From the NCBI GenBank assembly GCA_025928415.1, contig JAICJK010000019.1, positions 1-13,888 of the forward strand: a stretch of 13,888 nt of DNA. Reading direction: 5' to 3'. This DNA comes from Solirubrobacteraceae bacterium. Its GTDB lineage: Bacteria; Actinomycetota; Thermoleophilia; Solirubrobacterales; Solirubrobacteraceae. Positions 6,080 to 13,276 of this stretch are shown here, piece after piece; position 1 is the first letter of the stretch, and each line of letters starts with the position of its first letter. The translations under genes were made by a program, and so were the position numbers. Below the pieces are notes generated by a model. It was not told the origin of the DNA and searched no databases. It saw only the letters and a list, made by a program, of their open reading frames with translations.

Positions 6080-7115
6080 GGCTGCGACGGGCGTGGAGGA
6101 GGTCCACATCCTGTGGATCTCGGAGGGCATGAGCTGCGACGGGGACTCCGTCTCGGTGACCGCCGCCGGGCAGCCGGGCATCGAGGACGTGCTGCTCGGC
6201 GCGATCCCCGGGATCCCGAAGGTCCACCTGCACAACAAGGTGCTCTCGCCCACGCTCGGCGGCGAGGAGTTCCTGCTGCCCTTCCGCCAGGCGGCGGCCG
6301 ACCAGCTCGGCGCGCCGTTCGTCCTGGTCATCGAGGGCTCGATCCCCAACGAGAAGATCAACGGGGACGGCTACTGGTCGTCGTTCGGCAACGACGAGGC
6401 GACGGGCGAGCCCCTGACGATGGACTGGTGGCTGGACCGCCTGGCCCCGAAGGCCTGGGGCGTGGTGGCGGTCGGCACCTGCGCCACCTACGGCGGCATC
6501 CACGCGATGGCGGGCAACCCGACCGGGTGCATGGGCCTGGCCGACTACCTGGGCTGGGGCTTCCGGTCGGCGGGCGGGCTGCCGATCGTCAACGTCCCCG
6601 GCTGCCCGGTGCAGCCCGAGAACTTCATGGAGACGCTCGTGTGGCTGCTCTACCAGGCGGCGGGCCTGGCGCCGACGATCCCGCTCGACGAGCAGCTCCG
6701 GCCGCAGTGGCTGTTCGGCAAGACCGTGCACGAGGGCTGCGACCGCGCGGGGTACTACGAGCAGGGCGACTTCGCCAAGGACTACAACTCGCCCAAGTGC
6801 CAGGTGAAGATCGGGTGCTGGGGCCCGGTGGTGAACTGCAACGTGCCCAAGCGCGGGTGGATGGCCGGCATCGGCGGCTGCCCCAACGTCGGCGGCATCT
6901 GCATCGGGTGCACGATGCCCGGCTTCCCGGACAAGTTCATGCCGTTCATGGACGCGCCCCCCGGCGGGATGGTGTCCTCGACGCTCAGCGGGATGTACGG
7001 GCCGATGGTGCGCAAGCTGCGCTCGATCACCAACAAGACCGTCAACAAGGAAACCACGTGGCGGCACAACCGCGACGAGCTCACCACGGGCTACGAGCCC
7101 CGGTGGGGTAACTAG
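6069..7115 (+). CDS. hhyS: Group 1h [NiFe]-hydrogenase small subunit (electron relay)
   Basis: A 348-residue protein starting at ATG 6069, with AAGGGA 6 nt upstream. It has no Tat signal (no RRxFxK) and no C-terminal membrane helix, as in the cytosolic-facing group 1h enzymes (Hhy of Streptomyces, Huc of Mycobacterium). Likely proximal-cluster ligands are C23, C138 and C179. The position normally held by a second Cys in the CxGC motif is D26 (SCDGDS), the Cys-to-Asp change known in this group. Distal ligands are H221, C224, C244 and C250. The medial region has C257, C278 and C281, plus an additional C271 (GGCPNVGGICIGC). C154 is also extra. From published work on mycobacterial Huc, the clusters in this enzyme type can be [3Fe-4S]; the state here is inferred only. 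The subunit passes electrons from the active site to an acceptor, probably quinone. Confidence 0.97.
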   Translation: MATEAATGVEEVHILWISEGMSCDGDSVSVTAAGQPGIEDVLLGAIPGIPKVHLHNKVLSPTLGGEEFLLPFRQAAADQLGAPFVLVIEGSIPNEKINGDGYWSSFGNDEATGEPLTMDWWLDRLAPKAWGVVAVGTCATYGGIHAMAGNPTGCMGLADYLGWGFRSAGGLPIVNVPGCPVQPENFMETLVWLLYQAAGLAPTIPLDEQLRPQWLFGKTVHEGCDRAGYYEQGDFAKDYNSPKCQVKIGCWGPVVNCNVPKRGWMAGIGGCPNVGGICIGCTMPGFPDKFMPFMDAPPGGMVSSTLSGMYGPMVRKLRSITNKTVNKETTWRHNRDELTTGYEPRWGN

Positions 7116-7127
7116 AAAGGCGCCACC

Positions 7128-8915
7128 ATGGCCATGCGCGAGAAGGTCAAGCCCGAGGCCGGCAAGGTCGTCGACATGTCGTGGGATCCGATCACCCGGA
7201 TCGTCGGCAACCTCGGCATCTACACGAAGATCGACTTCGACAACCAGGAGGTCGTCTCGTGCAAGAGCACCTCCTCGATGTTCCGCGGCTACAGCGTGTT
7301 CATGAAGGGCAAGGACCCGCGGGACGCGCACTTCATCACCAGCCGGATCTGCGGGATCTGCGGTGACAACCACGCGGTCTGCTCGTGCTACGCGCAGCAG
7401 ATGGCCTACGGGGTCAAGCCGCCTCCGCTGGGCGAGTGGATCGTCAACCTCGGCGAGGCGGCCGAGTACATCTTCGACCACATCATCTTCCAGGACAACC
7501 TGGTGTTCGTGGACTTCTGCGAGCAGATGGTCAAGGACACCAACCCGACCGTCTGGGCCAAGGCCGAGAAGGCCGACGCGCCGCACGCGGCCATCCACGG
7601 CTACCGGACCGTGGGCGACATCATGCGCTCCTACAACCCGTTCACCGGGGAGACCTACCGCGAGGCGCTGCACATGAGCCGCATCGGGCGGGAGATGATC
7701 TGCCTGATGGAGGGGCGCCACGTGCACCCGTCGACGGTCTACCCCGGCGGCGTCGGCACGCAGCCCACGCCCACGCTGTTCACCGACTACCTCAGCCGGC
7801 TGCTGCGGTGCTTCGACTTCATCAAGAAGGCCGTGGCGATGAACGACGACGTCTTCGACTTCTTCTACGAGGCGATGCCGGGCTACGAGGAGGTCGGGCG
7901 GCGGCGCATCCTGCTCGGGTGCTGGGGGGCGTTCAACAACCCCGACCACGTCGACTACGACTACCGCAACATGAACGACTGGGGCAACGAGATGTTCGTC
8001 ACCCCGGGGGTCGTGGTCGACGGCGAGCTGGTGACGACGAACCTGGTCGACATCAACCTGGGCATCCGGATCCTGCTCGGCTCGAGCTACTACGGCGACT
8101 GGGTCGGCGAGGAGACCTTCGTGCCCAAGGACCCGCTCGGCAACCCGGTCGACCAGCGCCACCCGTGGAACCAGACCACGATCCCCAAGCCGCAGAAGCG
8201 CGACCTCGACGGCGGCAACTACTCGTGGGTGATGAGCCCGCGCTGGTACGACAAGCGCACCGGCGACCACTTGGCGCTCGACACCGGCGGCGGGGCGCTG
8301 GCCCGCCTGTGGGCCACGGCCCTGGCCGGCAAGGTCGACACCCCGTACGTGAAGGCGACGGGGCACAGCGTGCTCATCAACCTGCCCAAGACCCCGGAGA
8401 CCGAGGAGCAGACGCTCGAGTGGAAGGTCCCGCAGTGGTCCAACGCGATCGAGCGCGACCGCGCGCGGATCTACTTCGTCGCCTACGCGGCGGCGATGGC
8501 CCTGCACTTCCTGGACCGGGCCTTCGCTGAGGTCCGCGCGGGGCAGACCAAGGTCTTCGAGGACTTCGACGTCCCCGACGAGGCCATCGGCTGCGGCTTC
8601 CACGAGGCGGTGCGCGGCGTCCTGTCGCACCACCTGGTGATCCGCGACGGGAAGATCGCCAACTACCACCCGTACCCGCCGACCCCGTGGAACGGCAGCC
8701 CGACGGACTCCTACGGGACGCCGGGGCCCTACGAGGACGCGGTGATGGGCCAGCCGATCTTCGAGGAGCACGGGCCCGACGACTTCCGCGGCATCGACGT
8801 CATGCGCGCCGTCCGGTCCTTCGACCCGTGCCTGCCCTGCGGGGTCCACATGTACCTCGGCAAGGGCAAGACGATCCGCCAGGTCCACTCGCCCATGTTC
8901 GGCGAGCATGGCTGA
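7128..8915 (+). CDS. hhyL: Group 1h [NiFe]-hydrogenase large subunit (H2-activating)
   Basis: A 595-residue catalytic subunit starting at ATG 7128, with GAAAGG 7 nt upstream, 12 bp after the small-subunit gene. Motif L1 is RICGICGDNH (C75, C78, H82) and motif L2 is DPCLPCGVH (C568, C571, H574). The four cysteines bind the Ni-Fe centre. H574 is followed by a 21-residue tail (MYLGKGKTIRQ and onward) that should be removed by the maturation protease encoded at 12437. Sequence around L1 and the SWDPITRIVGNLGIYTKIDF start is typical of group 1h. The enzyme splits H2 to protons and electrons. This group has high affinity for H2 and works in air. Its stop overlaps the next gene by 8 bp, at a tandem 18-bp duplication. 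Confidence 0.98.
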   Translation: MAMREKVKPEAGKVVDMSWDPITRIVGNLGIYTKIDFDNQEVVSCKSTSSMFRGYSVFMKGKDPRDAHFITSRICGICGDNHAVCSCYAQQMAYGVKPPPLGEWIVNLGEAAEYIFDHIIFQDNLVFVDFCEQMVKDTNPTVWAKAEKADAPHAAIHGYRTVGDIMRSYNPFTGETYREALHMSRIGREMICLMEGRHVHPSTVYPGGVGTQPTPTLFTDYLSRLLRCFDFIKKAVAMNDDVFDFFYEAMPGYEEVGRRRILLGCWGAFNNPDHVDYDYRNMNDWGNEMFVTPGVVVDGELVTTNLVDINLGIRILLGSSYYGDWVGEETFVPKDPLGNPVDQRHPWNQTTIPKPQKRDLDGGNYSWVMSPRWYDKRTGDHLALDTGGGALARLWATALAGKVDTPYVKATGHSVLINLPKTPETEEQTLEWKVPQWSNAIERDRARIYFVAYAAAMALHFLDRAFAEVRAGQTKVFEDFDVPDEAIGCGFHEAVRGVLSHHLVIRDGKIANYHPYPPTPWNGSPTDSYGTPGPYEDAVMGQPIFEEHGPDDFRGIDVMRAVRSFDPCLPCGVHMYLGKGKTIRQVHSPMFGEHG

Positions 8916-9822
8916 GACGGCCGTCACCCCTGAGACGGCCGTCACCCTGGACGACCGCGCCGTGCGCGAGCGCGTCGCGGTCGTCGAGCGCCTGCTGGAG
9001 GAGGTCGACGGCTTCGCCGAGCCCGCCGCCCGCGAGACGGCGACGGAGCTGGCCGCCGCCCTGCTCGACCTCTACGGCGAGGGGCTGGCGCGCGTCGTCG
9101 GCCACGTCGCCGAGCGCGACGACGGCACCCTGGCGCAGGCGCTGGCCGGCGACGAGCTCGTCGCCCACCTGCTGCTATTGCACGGGCTGCATCCCGTGCC
9201 GCTCGAGCAGCGGGTGCGCGGGGCGCTCGAGGAGGTGGAGCCCTACCTGGCCTCGCACGGCGGCGCCGTCGAGCTCGTCGGCGTCGAGGACGGCGTCGTG
9301 CGGCTGCGACTGCGGGGAAGCTGCGACGGCTGCCCGTCCTCCGCGGTGACGCTGAAGCTCGCGATCGAGGACGCGATCCACCAGGCCGCCCCGGACGTGG
9401 AGGCCATCGAGGCCGAGGGGGCGGTCGAGGTTCCGCCGCCCGCCGACCTGCTGCAGCTCGAGGTGACGCCGGCGGCGCGGGCGGGCGCGGATGGGCACCG
9501 GCGCGCGTGGGCGGCCGCCGACGGCCTCCCCGAGCTGCTCGACGGCGAGACCGCCCTGGAGGACGTGGCGGGCGAGCCCGTGCTGTTCTGCCGCCTCGAG
9601 CGGCGGACCTACGCCTACCGCTCGCGCTGCCCGCGGTGCGATGCGTCCCTCGGCGACGGCGCGCTGAGCGGCACCCAGCTCACCTGCGCGGGGTGCGGCG
9701 AGCGCTTCGACGTGCGCCGCGCCGGGCGCGGGCTCGACCACGCGGCGCTGCACCTCGAGCCCGTGCCGCTGCTCGTCAACGGCGACGGGACGGTCAAGGT
9801 CGCCCTCGGGACGGCGGCCTGA
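8908..9822 (+). CDS. NifU-type Fe-S domain fused to a Cys-variant Rieske-like domain
   Basis: A 304-residue protein. Residues about 15-90 are a helical region without a clear family. Residues about 95-165 are a NifU C-terminal domain (EEVEPYLASHGGAVELVGVEDGVV, then RLRGSCDGCPSSAVTLKLAIEDAI) with the Fe-S-binding CxxC at C139/C142. Residues about 195-302 follow the layout of a Rieske domain: VLFCRLERRTYAYRSRCPRC, GALSGTQLTCAGCGERFDVRRAG, and a final GDGTVKVAL strand. Rieske proteins have CxH and CxxH; here C241/C244 and C260/C263 give CxxC and CxxC. The site could therefore hold zinc, a rubredoxin-like iron or an all-Cys cluster. Position next to the large subunit suggests a role in cluster supply or as the electron carrier after the small subunit. 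Related NifU/Rieske genes occur in other group 1h loci (from memory). The function is inferred. Confidence 0.85.
   Translation: MAETAVTPETAVTLDDRAVRERVAVVERLLEEVDGFAEPAARETATELAAALLDLYGEGLARVVGHVAERDDGTLAQALAGDELVAHLLLLHGLHPVPLEQRVRGALEEVEPYLASHGGAVELVGVEDGVVRLRLRGSCDGCPSSAVTLKLAIEDAIHQAAPDVEAIEAEGAVEVPPPADLLQLEVTPAARAGADGHRRAWAAADGLPELLDGETALEDVAGEPVLFCRLERRTYAYRSRCPRCDASLGDGALSGTQLTCAGCGERFDVRRAGRGLDHAALHLEPVPLLVNGDGTVKVALGTAA
8912..8947 (+). repeat. Perfect 18-bp tandem duplication at the hhyL end
   Basis: CTGAGACGGCCGTCACCC occurs twice head to tail (8912-8929 and 8930-8947). The first copy contains the large-subunit stop codon. In the downstream protein it gives the repeated hexapeptide ETAVTP/ETAVTL near the N-terminus, in frame. 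Each copy includes the 10-bp palindrome GACGGCCGTC. This looks like a recent slippage duplication in a tolerant N-terminal tail. Confidence 0.9.
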
Positions 9823-9827
9823 GGACG

Positions 9828-10523
9828 ATGGCGGCCGGGACGCAGAGCCCGGGGGCGTCGCGCCTGCAGCGCCTGGCGCGGCGCTCGACCGGCGGGCGCG
9901 AGGCGGCGCTCGAGCGCTGCGAGATGTGCAGCGCGCCGATCGCGCCCGAGCACCGCCACCTGCTCGACGTCGACGCGCGCGAGCTGCTGTGCGTGTGCCG
10001 GGCCTGCGCGATCCTCTTCGACCGCCCGGCCGCGGCCGACGGCCACCGGCGGCTGGTGGGCGACCGGCGGCTGGTGCTCGGCGACTTCGCCCTGACCGAC
10101 CTGGCGTGGGAGGAGCTGCGGCTGCCGGTCGACATCGCCTTCTTCTTCCACAGCAGCCCCGAGCAGCGCGTCATGGCCTACTACCCCGGGCCCATGGGCG
10201 CGACGGAGTCGCTGCTGGCCCTGGAGGCGTGGCGCGAGCTCGAGCGGGCCAACCCGGTGCTGGCGAGCCTGCAGCCCGACATCGAGGCGCTGCTCGTCGA
10301 CCGGGCCCTCGGCGCCCGCCGGCAGTGGATCGTGCCGATCGACGAGTGCTTCCGGCTCGTCGGCGTCATCCGCACGCACTGGACGGGGCTCACCGGCGGC
10401 AGGGACGTCTGGCAGGAGATCGGGCGGTTCTTCGACGAGCTCGACCGGCGCTCGCGACCGGCCGGCGCTCGCGACGGCCGCGCAGCGACGGCCGCGCCCT
10501 CGCGCACGGCGGAAGGGAGCTGA
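9828..10523 (+). CDS. DUF5947-like protein with N-terminal zinc-ribbon-like motif
   Basis: A 231-residue protein starting at ATG 9828, 5 bp after the previous stop; earlier in-frame starts lie inside the upstream gene. The sequence LERCEMCSAPIAPEHRHLLDV, then ELLCVCRACAILF, places C31/C34 and C55/C57/C60 as a probable four-Cys metal knuckle. The core (VDIAFFFHSSPEQRVMAYYPGPMGATESLL, NPVLASLQPDIEALLVDR, QWIVPIDECFRLVGVIRTHWTGLTGG) matches what I recall of DUF5947, a family found in actinobacterial hydrogenase loci. The Arg/Ala-rich tail from about residue 205 is encoded by short direct repeats (CCGGCGCTCGCGAC at 10445 and 10462; GCGACGGCCGCG at 10471 and 10485) and is probably disordered. No membrane segment is seen. 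The biochemical role is unknown; assembly or electron-transfer support is a guess from context. Confidence 0.85.
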   Translation: MAAGTQSPGASRLQRLARRSTGGREAALERCEMCSAPIAPEHRHLLDVDARELLCVCRACAILFDRPAAADGHRRLVGDRRLVLGDFALTDLAWEELRLPVDIAFFFHSSPEQRVMAYYPGPMGATESLLALEAWRELERANPVLASLQPDIEALLVDRALGARRQWIVPIDECFRLVGVIRTHWTGLTGGRDVWQEIGRFFDELDRRSRPAGARDGRAATAAPSRTAEGS

Positions 10524-10525
10524 GG

Positions 10526-10735
10526 ATGGCGGACATCAAGGTCGGGAAGGCGGAGGTCAAGCCGGACACCCCGAGCCACGTCAAGGGCAACAAGGAGGGC
10601 AACGCGAAGGGCAACTACGACCACCAGAAGGGCCATCTGCCCGACGGCCGCTCCACGGCCGAGCGCTCGACCGGGATCAACCCGAAGGGCGCGAGCCCGA
10701 TCGACCCGTCGATGCCGAACCTCTCCCCGGGCTAG
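10526..10735 (+). CDS. Small hydrophilic, probably disordered operon protein (69 aa)
   Basis: A 69-residue protein starting at ATG 10526. AGGGAG overlaps the end of the upstream gene and the gap is only 2 bp. It has no cysteine, no hydrophobic segment and few aromatic residues. It is rich in Lys, Gly, Asn, Ser and Pro, with a repeated KGN/KEGN/AKGN pattern (about 20-30), then YDHQKGHLPDGRSTAERSTGINPKGASPIDPSMPNLSPG. This composition points to an unfolded or partner-folded polypeptide. The tight spacing, clean start and in-register codon use indicate a real gene. I do not recognise the family with certainty; small conserved proteins of this kind occur in other group 1h clusters. A linker or scaffold role for the hydrogenase oligomer is speculative. 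Confidence 0.75.
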   Translation: MADIKVGKAEVKPDTPSHVKGNKEGNAKGNYDHQKGHLPDGRSTAERSTGINPKGASPIDPSMPNLSPG

Positions 10736-10749
10736 CCACGGGCGCCGGC

Positions 10750-11424
10750 ATGGCCACCCCGGCATCGCCCATCGCCACCGCCGCCCCGCCGGAGCTCGCC
10801 TTCAGCGTGCTCGATGCCGCCCGCGTGCCGTTCTCCGCGGCGCCCACGCTGGCCTTCTCGCTGCAGATCGAGAGCCTCGGCGGCCAGGCCATCCGGTCGA
10901 TCCTGCTCGACGCGCAGATCCAGATCGGCGCCCGGCGGCGGGCCTACGACCCCGGCGAGCAGGAGGCGCTGTTCGAGCTGTTCGGGGCCACCAAGGACTG
11001 GGGCACGTCGCTGCGCACGCTGCTGTGGACCCGGACCACGCGGGTGGTCCCCCCGTTCACGCGCGACACCGTCGTGGACCTGCCGGTCGTCTGCAGCTAC
11101 GACCTCGAGGTCGCGGCGTCGCGCTACTTCGACGCGCTGCAGGACGGCGAGGTGCCGCTCGAGTTCCTGTTCAGCGGCACGGTCTTCTACTCGGGCCCGG
11201 GCGGCGGCCTGCAGACCATCCGGATCTCGTGGGAGCAGGAGGCGGCCTACCGGCTCCCGGTGGCGGTGTGGAGGCAGACGATCGACGGGCACTTCCCGGG
11301 CACGGCGTGGCTGCGGCTGCAGCGCGACAGCTTCGAGCGCCTGCGGGCGTACCGGTCCCGCCACGCGCTGGCCACGTGGGAGGACGCGCTGGACGCGCTG
11401 CTCGGCGAAGGGGAGGCGGGCTGA
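10750..11424 (+). CDS. DUF6084-like protein of group 1h hydrogenase operons
   Basis: A 224-residue protein, mostly predicted beta strand with a helical end. Diagnostic stretches are LAFSVLDAARVPFSAAPTL, the IRSILLDAQIQIGARRRAYDPGEQEALFELFG block (about 48-79), WGTSLRTLLWT, VVDLPVVCSYDLEVAASRYF, VPLEFLFSGTVFY, YRLPVAVWRQTIDGHFPGTAW and ALATWEDALDALL. I recall these as features of DUF6084, found beside DUF5947 in actinobacterial hydrogenase loci. It has only one cysteine (C115), so it is unlikely to carry its own Fe-S cluster. No signal or membrane helix is present. It follows the 69-residue gene after 14 bp without a strong Shine-Dalgarno, and the next gene begins 2 bp after its stop. The function is unknown; co-occurrence suggests a hydrogenase-specific assembly or structural factor. 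Confidence 0.87.
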   Translation: MATPASPIATAAPPELAFSVLDAARVPFSAAPTLAFSLQIESLGGQAIRSILLDAQIQIGARRRAYDPGEQEALFELFGATKDWGTSLRTLLWTRTTRVVPPFTRDTVVDLPVVCSYDLEVAASRYFDALQDGEVPLEFLFSGTVFYSGPGGGLQTIRISWEQEAAYRLPVAVWRQTIDGHFPGTAWLRLQRDSFERLRAYRSRHALATWEDALDALLGEGEAG

Positions 11425-11426
11425 CG

Positions 11427-12440
11427 ATGGACGACGTCCGGCGCATCGCCGACGCCGTGCTCTACGAGGGCTACCTCCTGTGGCCCTACCGCCGCTCGGC
11501 GCTGAAGAACCAGCGGCGCTGGACCTTCGGTGGCGTCTATCCCGAGGCCCACAGCCGCGGCCGCGAGGACGACCCGTGGACGATGCGCACGCAGTGCCTG
11601 CTCGAGGTCGACGCTTCCGACGCGCGGGTCGGCGTGGAGGTGCGCTTCCTGCACGTCGTGCAGCGCCAGGTGCAGCGGGCGGCGGCCGGCGGCGCCTGGG
11701 AGGCGGTGGACGAGCTGACCGTCGCGGGCGAGCGCCATCTGACCTGGGAGGAGGCGGTGGAGCGCGAGCTCGCGACCCGCGCCCTGTCGGTCGCCGACCT
11801 CGCCGGCGGCGTGCGCCTGCCGGTGGCGGTCGACGCGGGCCGCGAGCACGAGGACCTGCTGGAGGCCGGCGGGCGCCGGGCCGGCCGGATCACGCGCGCC
11901 TGGGAGGGCCTCACGGGGTCGATCGAGGTGTCCGGCGCGCCCGTGGTCGAGGGGGTCATCCGGCTGACCGTGGTGATCGCCAACACGACGCCGTGGGCCG
12001 GCGGTCCGCGCGAGGCCGTCCTCGGGCGGACCTTCTGCTCGACCCACACCGTGCTGCGCGCGAGCGGCGGGCGCTTCGTCTCGCAGACCGACCCGCCCGC
12101 CGCTCTGCGCGAGGCCGCCGGCGCCTGCTCCAACCAGGGCACGTGGCCCGTCCTCGTCGGGGCGCCGGGCGAGCGGGGGACGCTGCTGTCCTCGCCGATC
12201 ATCCTGGAGGACCATCCGCGCATCGCCCCCGAGAGCCCCGGCGACCTGTTCGACGGCGGCGAGATCGACCAGATGCTGACGCTCAACATCCTGAGCATGA
12301 CCGATGAGGAGCGGGCCGACATGCGGGACTGCGACCCGCGCGCACGCGAGATCCTCGAGCGCACGGAGGCGCTGTCGCCCGCGGAGATCATGCGCCTCAA
12401 CGGGGCCGTCCGCGACTTCGGCGTGGTGCGCGGGCGATGA
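11427..12440 (+). CDS. Conserved hydrogenase-operon protein of unknown function (337 aa)
   Basis: A 337-residue protein from ATG 11427, with GGGGAGG about 10 nt upstream. I do not recognise a named domain, but the sequence looks conserved-type rather than random: VLYEGYLLWPYRRSALKNQRRWTFGGVYPEA at the start, WTMRTQCLLEV, VEVRFLHVVQRQV, GERHLTWEEAVERE, VIRLTVVIANTTPW, FCSTHTVL, CSNQGTWPVLVG and SSPIILEDHPRIAPESPGDLFDGGEIDQMLTLNILSM. The last 45 residues are helical (MTDEERADMRDCDPRAREILERTEALSPAEIMRLNGAVRDF). Four cysteines (57, 204, 224, 292) are spread out and do not form a pair motif. No membrane segment is seen. It lies between the DUF6084-like gene and the maturation protease and overlaps the latter by 4 bp, so a role in building or stabilising the hydrogenase is likely but unproved. 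Confidence 0.85.
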   Translation: MDDVRRIADAVLYEGYLLWPYRRSALKNQRRWTFGGVYPEAHSRGREDDPWTMRTQCLLEVDASDARVGVEVRFLHVVQRQVQRAAAGGAWEAVDELTVAGERHLTWEEAVERELATRALSVADLAGGVRLPVAVDAGREHEDLLEAGGRRAGRITRAWEGLTGSIEVSGAPVVEGVIRLTVVIANTTPWAGGPREAVLGRTFCSTHTVLRASGGRFVSQTDPPAALREAAGACSNQGTWPVLVGAPGERGTLLSSPIILEDHPRIAPESPGDLFDGGEIDQMLTLNILSMTDEERADMRDCDPRAREILERTEALSPAEIMRLNGAVRDFGVVRGR

Positions 12441-13276
12441 GCCCCGATCGCGGCTACTGGGAGGAGCTCGAGCGCCCCGCGCCGGACGCGGTGCTCGTGG
12501 ACGGCGTCGAGCTGCGCTGCCGCAGTCGCGTGCGGCTGCGCCCGCGCGCCGGGGGCGACATCATGGACCTGGCGCTGGCCGGCCGCACGGCGGTCATCGA
12601 GGGGATCGACGCGGACCTCGACGGCCATGTCCAGCTCGCGGTCGTGGTCGCCGACGACCCCGGGCGCGACCTGGGCGAGCGCCGCCAGCCGGGGCACCGC
12701 TTCTTCTTCTCTCCCGACGAGGTCGAGCCGCTGGGCGACGAGACGGCCGAGAGCGGCTCGCCGGCCATGCGGATCCTGGTGGCGGGCATCGGCAACGCCT
12801 TCCTGGGCGACGACGGCTTCGGCGTCGCGCTGGCCGACCGACTCGCCCGGCGGCAGCTCGCGCCCGGGGTCGAGGTCGTCGACTACGGCATCCGCGGGAT
12901 GGACCTCGCCTACGCGATGCTCGACGGCCTCGACGCCGTGGTGCTGCTCGACGCCGCGCCCCGCGGGCTGCGCCCGGGCACGCTGTCGGTCATCGAGCCC
13001 GACCTCGACGTCGAGGGACGGGGCTTCGACGCGCACGGGATGGACCCCGTGCAGGTGCTCGCGCTGGCGCGCAGCCTCGGCGGGCCGGGCCACGCGCTCC
13101 CGCGCACGCTGGTGGTGGCCTGCGAGCCGGAGACGGTCATGACCGGCGAGGAGGACGAGATCGTCGCGGCGCTGAGCGAGCCGGTCAGGGCGGCGCTCGA
13201 CCCGGCGGCGGCGCTCGTCGAGGAGCTGCTGGACGAGTTGACCACACGACCCGAACCGGAGGCACGAACGTCATGA
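12437..13276 (+). CDS. Unknown N-terminal domain fused to HyaD/HupD-type hydrogenase maturation protease
   Basis: A 279-residue protein in two parts. Residues 1-105 (PDAVLVDGVELRCRSRVRLRP, DIMDLALAGRTAVIEGID, DDPGRDLGERRQPGHRFFFSPDEVEPLG) form a small domain I cannot name. Residues 111-270 are an M52-type endopeptidase (MRILVAGIGNAFLGDDGFGV, VVDYGIRGMDLAYAML, LLDAAPRG, FDAHGMDP). Nickel-sensing residues of E. coli HybD (Glu16, Asp62, His93) correspond to D126, D172 and H200, so Glu is replaced by Asp. The enzyme cuts the large-subunit tail after H574 once nickel is in place, closing the active site. An internal ATG at 12767 would give a stand-alone protease, but no ribosome site precedes it, so the fusion reading is preferred. 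The start overlaps the upstream stop by 4 bp and the end overlaps the next gene by 4 bp. Confidence 0.92.
   Translation: MSPDRGYWEELERPAPDAVLVDGVELRCRSRVRLRPRAGGDIMDLALAGRTAVIEGIDADLDGHVQLAVVVADDPGRDLGERRQPGHRFFFSPDEVEPLGDETAESGSPAMRILVAGIGNAFLGDDGFGVALADRLARRQLAPGVEVVDYGIRGMDLAYAMLDGLDAVVLLDAAPRGLRPGTLSVIEPDLDVEGRGFDAHGMDPVQVLALARSLGGPGHALPRTLVVACEPETVMTGEEDEIVAALSEPVRAALDPAAALVEELLDELTTRPEPEARTS

Noticed and set aside
7119..7131. GCCACCATGG at the large-subunit start resembles a Kozak context or a cloned construct
   Set aside because: A normal Shine-Dalgarno (GAAAGG) stands 7 nt upstream inside a bacterial operon; the resemblance is chance.
3040..8945. Very long minus-strand open frames opposite hypC-hhyL (about 1000 and 1285 codons)
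   Set aside because: They lie antisense to hyp and hydrogenase genes with clear motifs, and their translations are low-complexity Arg/Ala/Val/Asp/His-rich. High GC removes stop codons, so these are shadows.
10441..10500. Short GC-rich direct repeats as a possible recombination or integration site
   Set aside because: They lie in the disordered C-terminal tail of the DUF5947-like gene, with no flanking mobile genes; low-complexity coding is enough to explain them.
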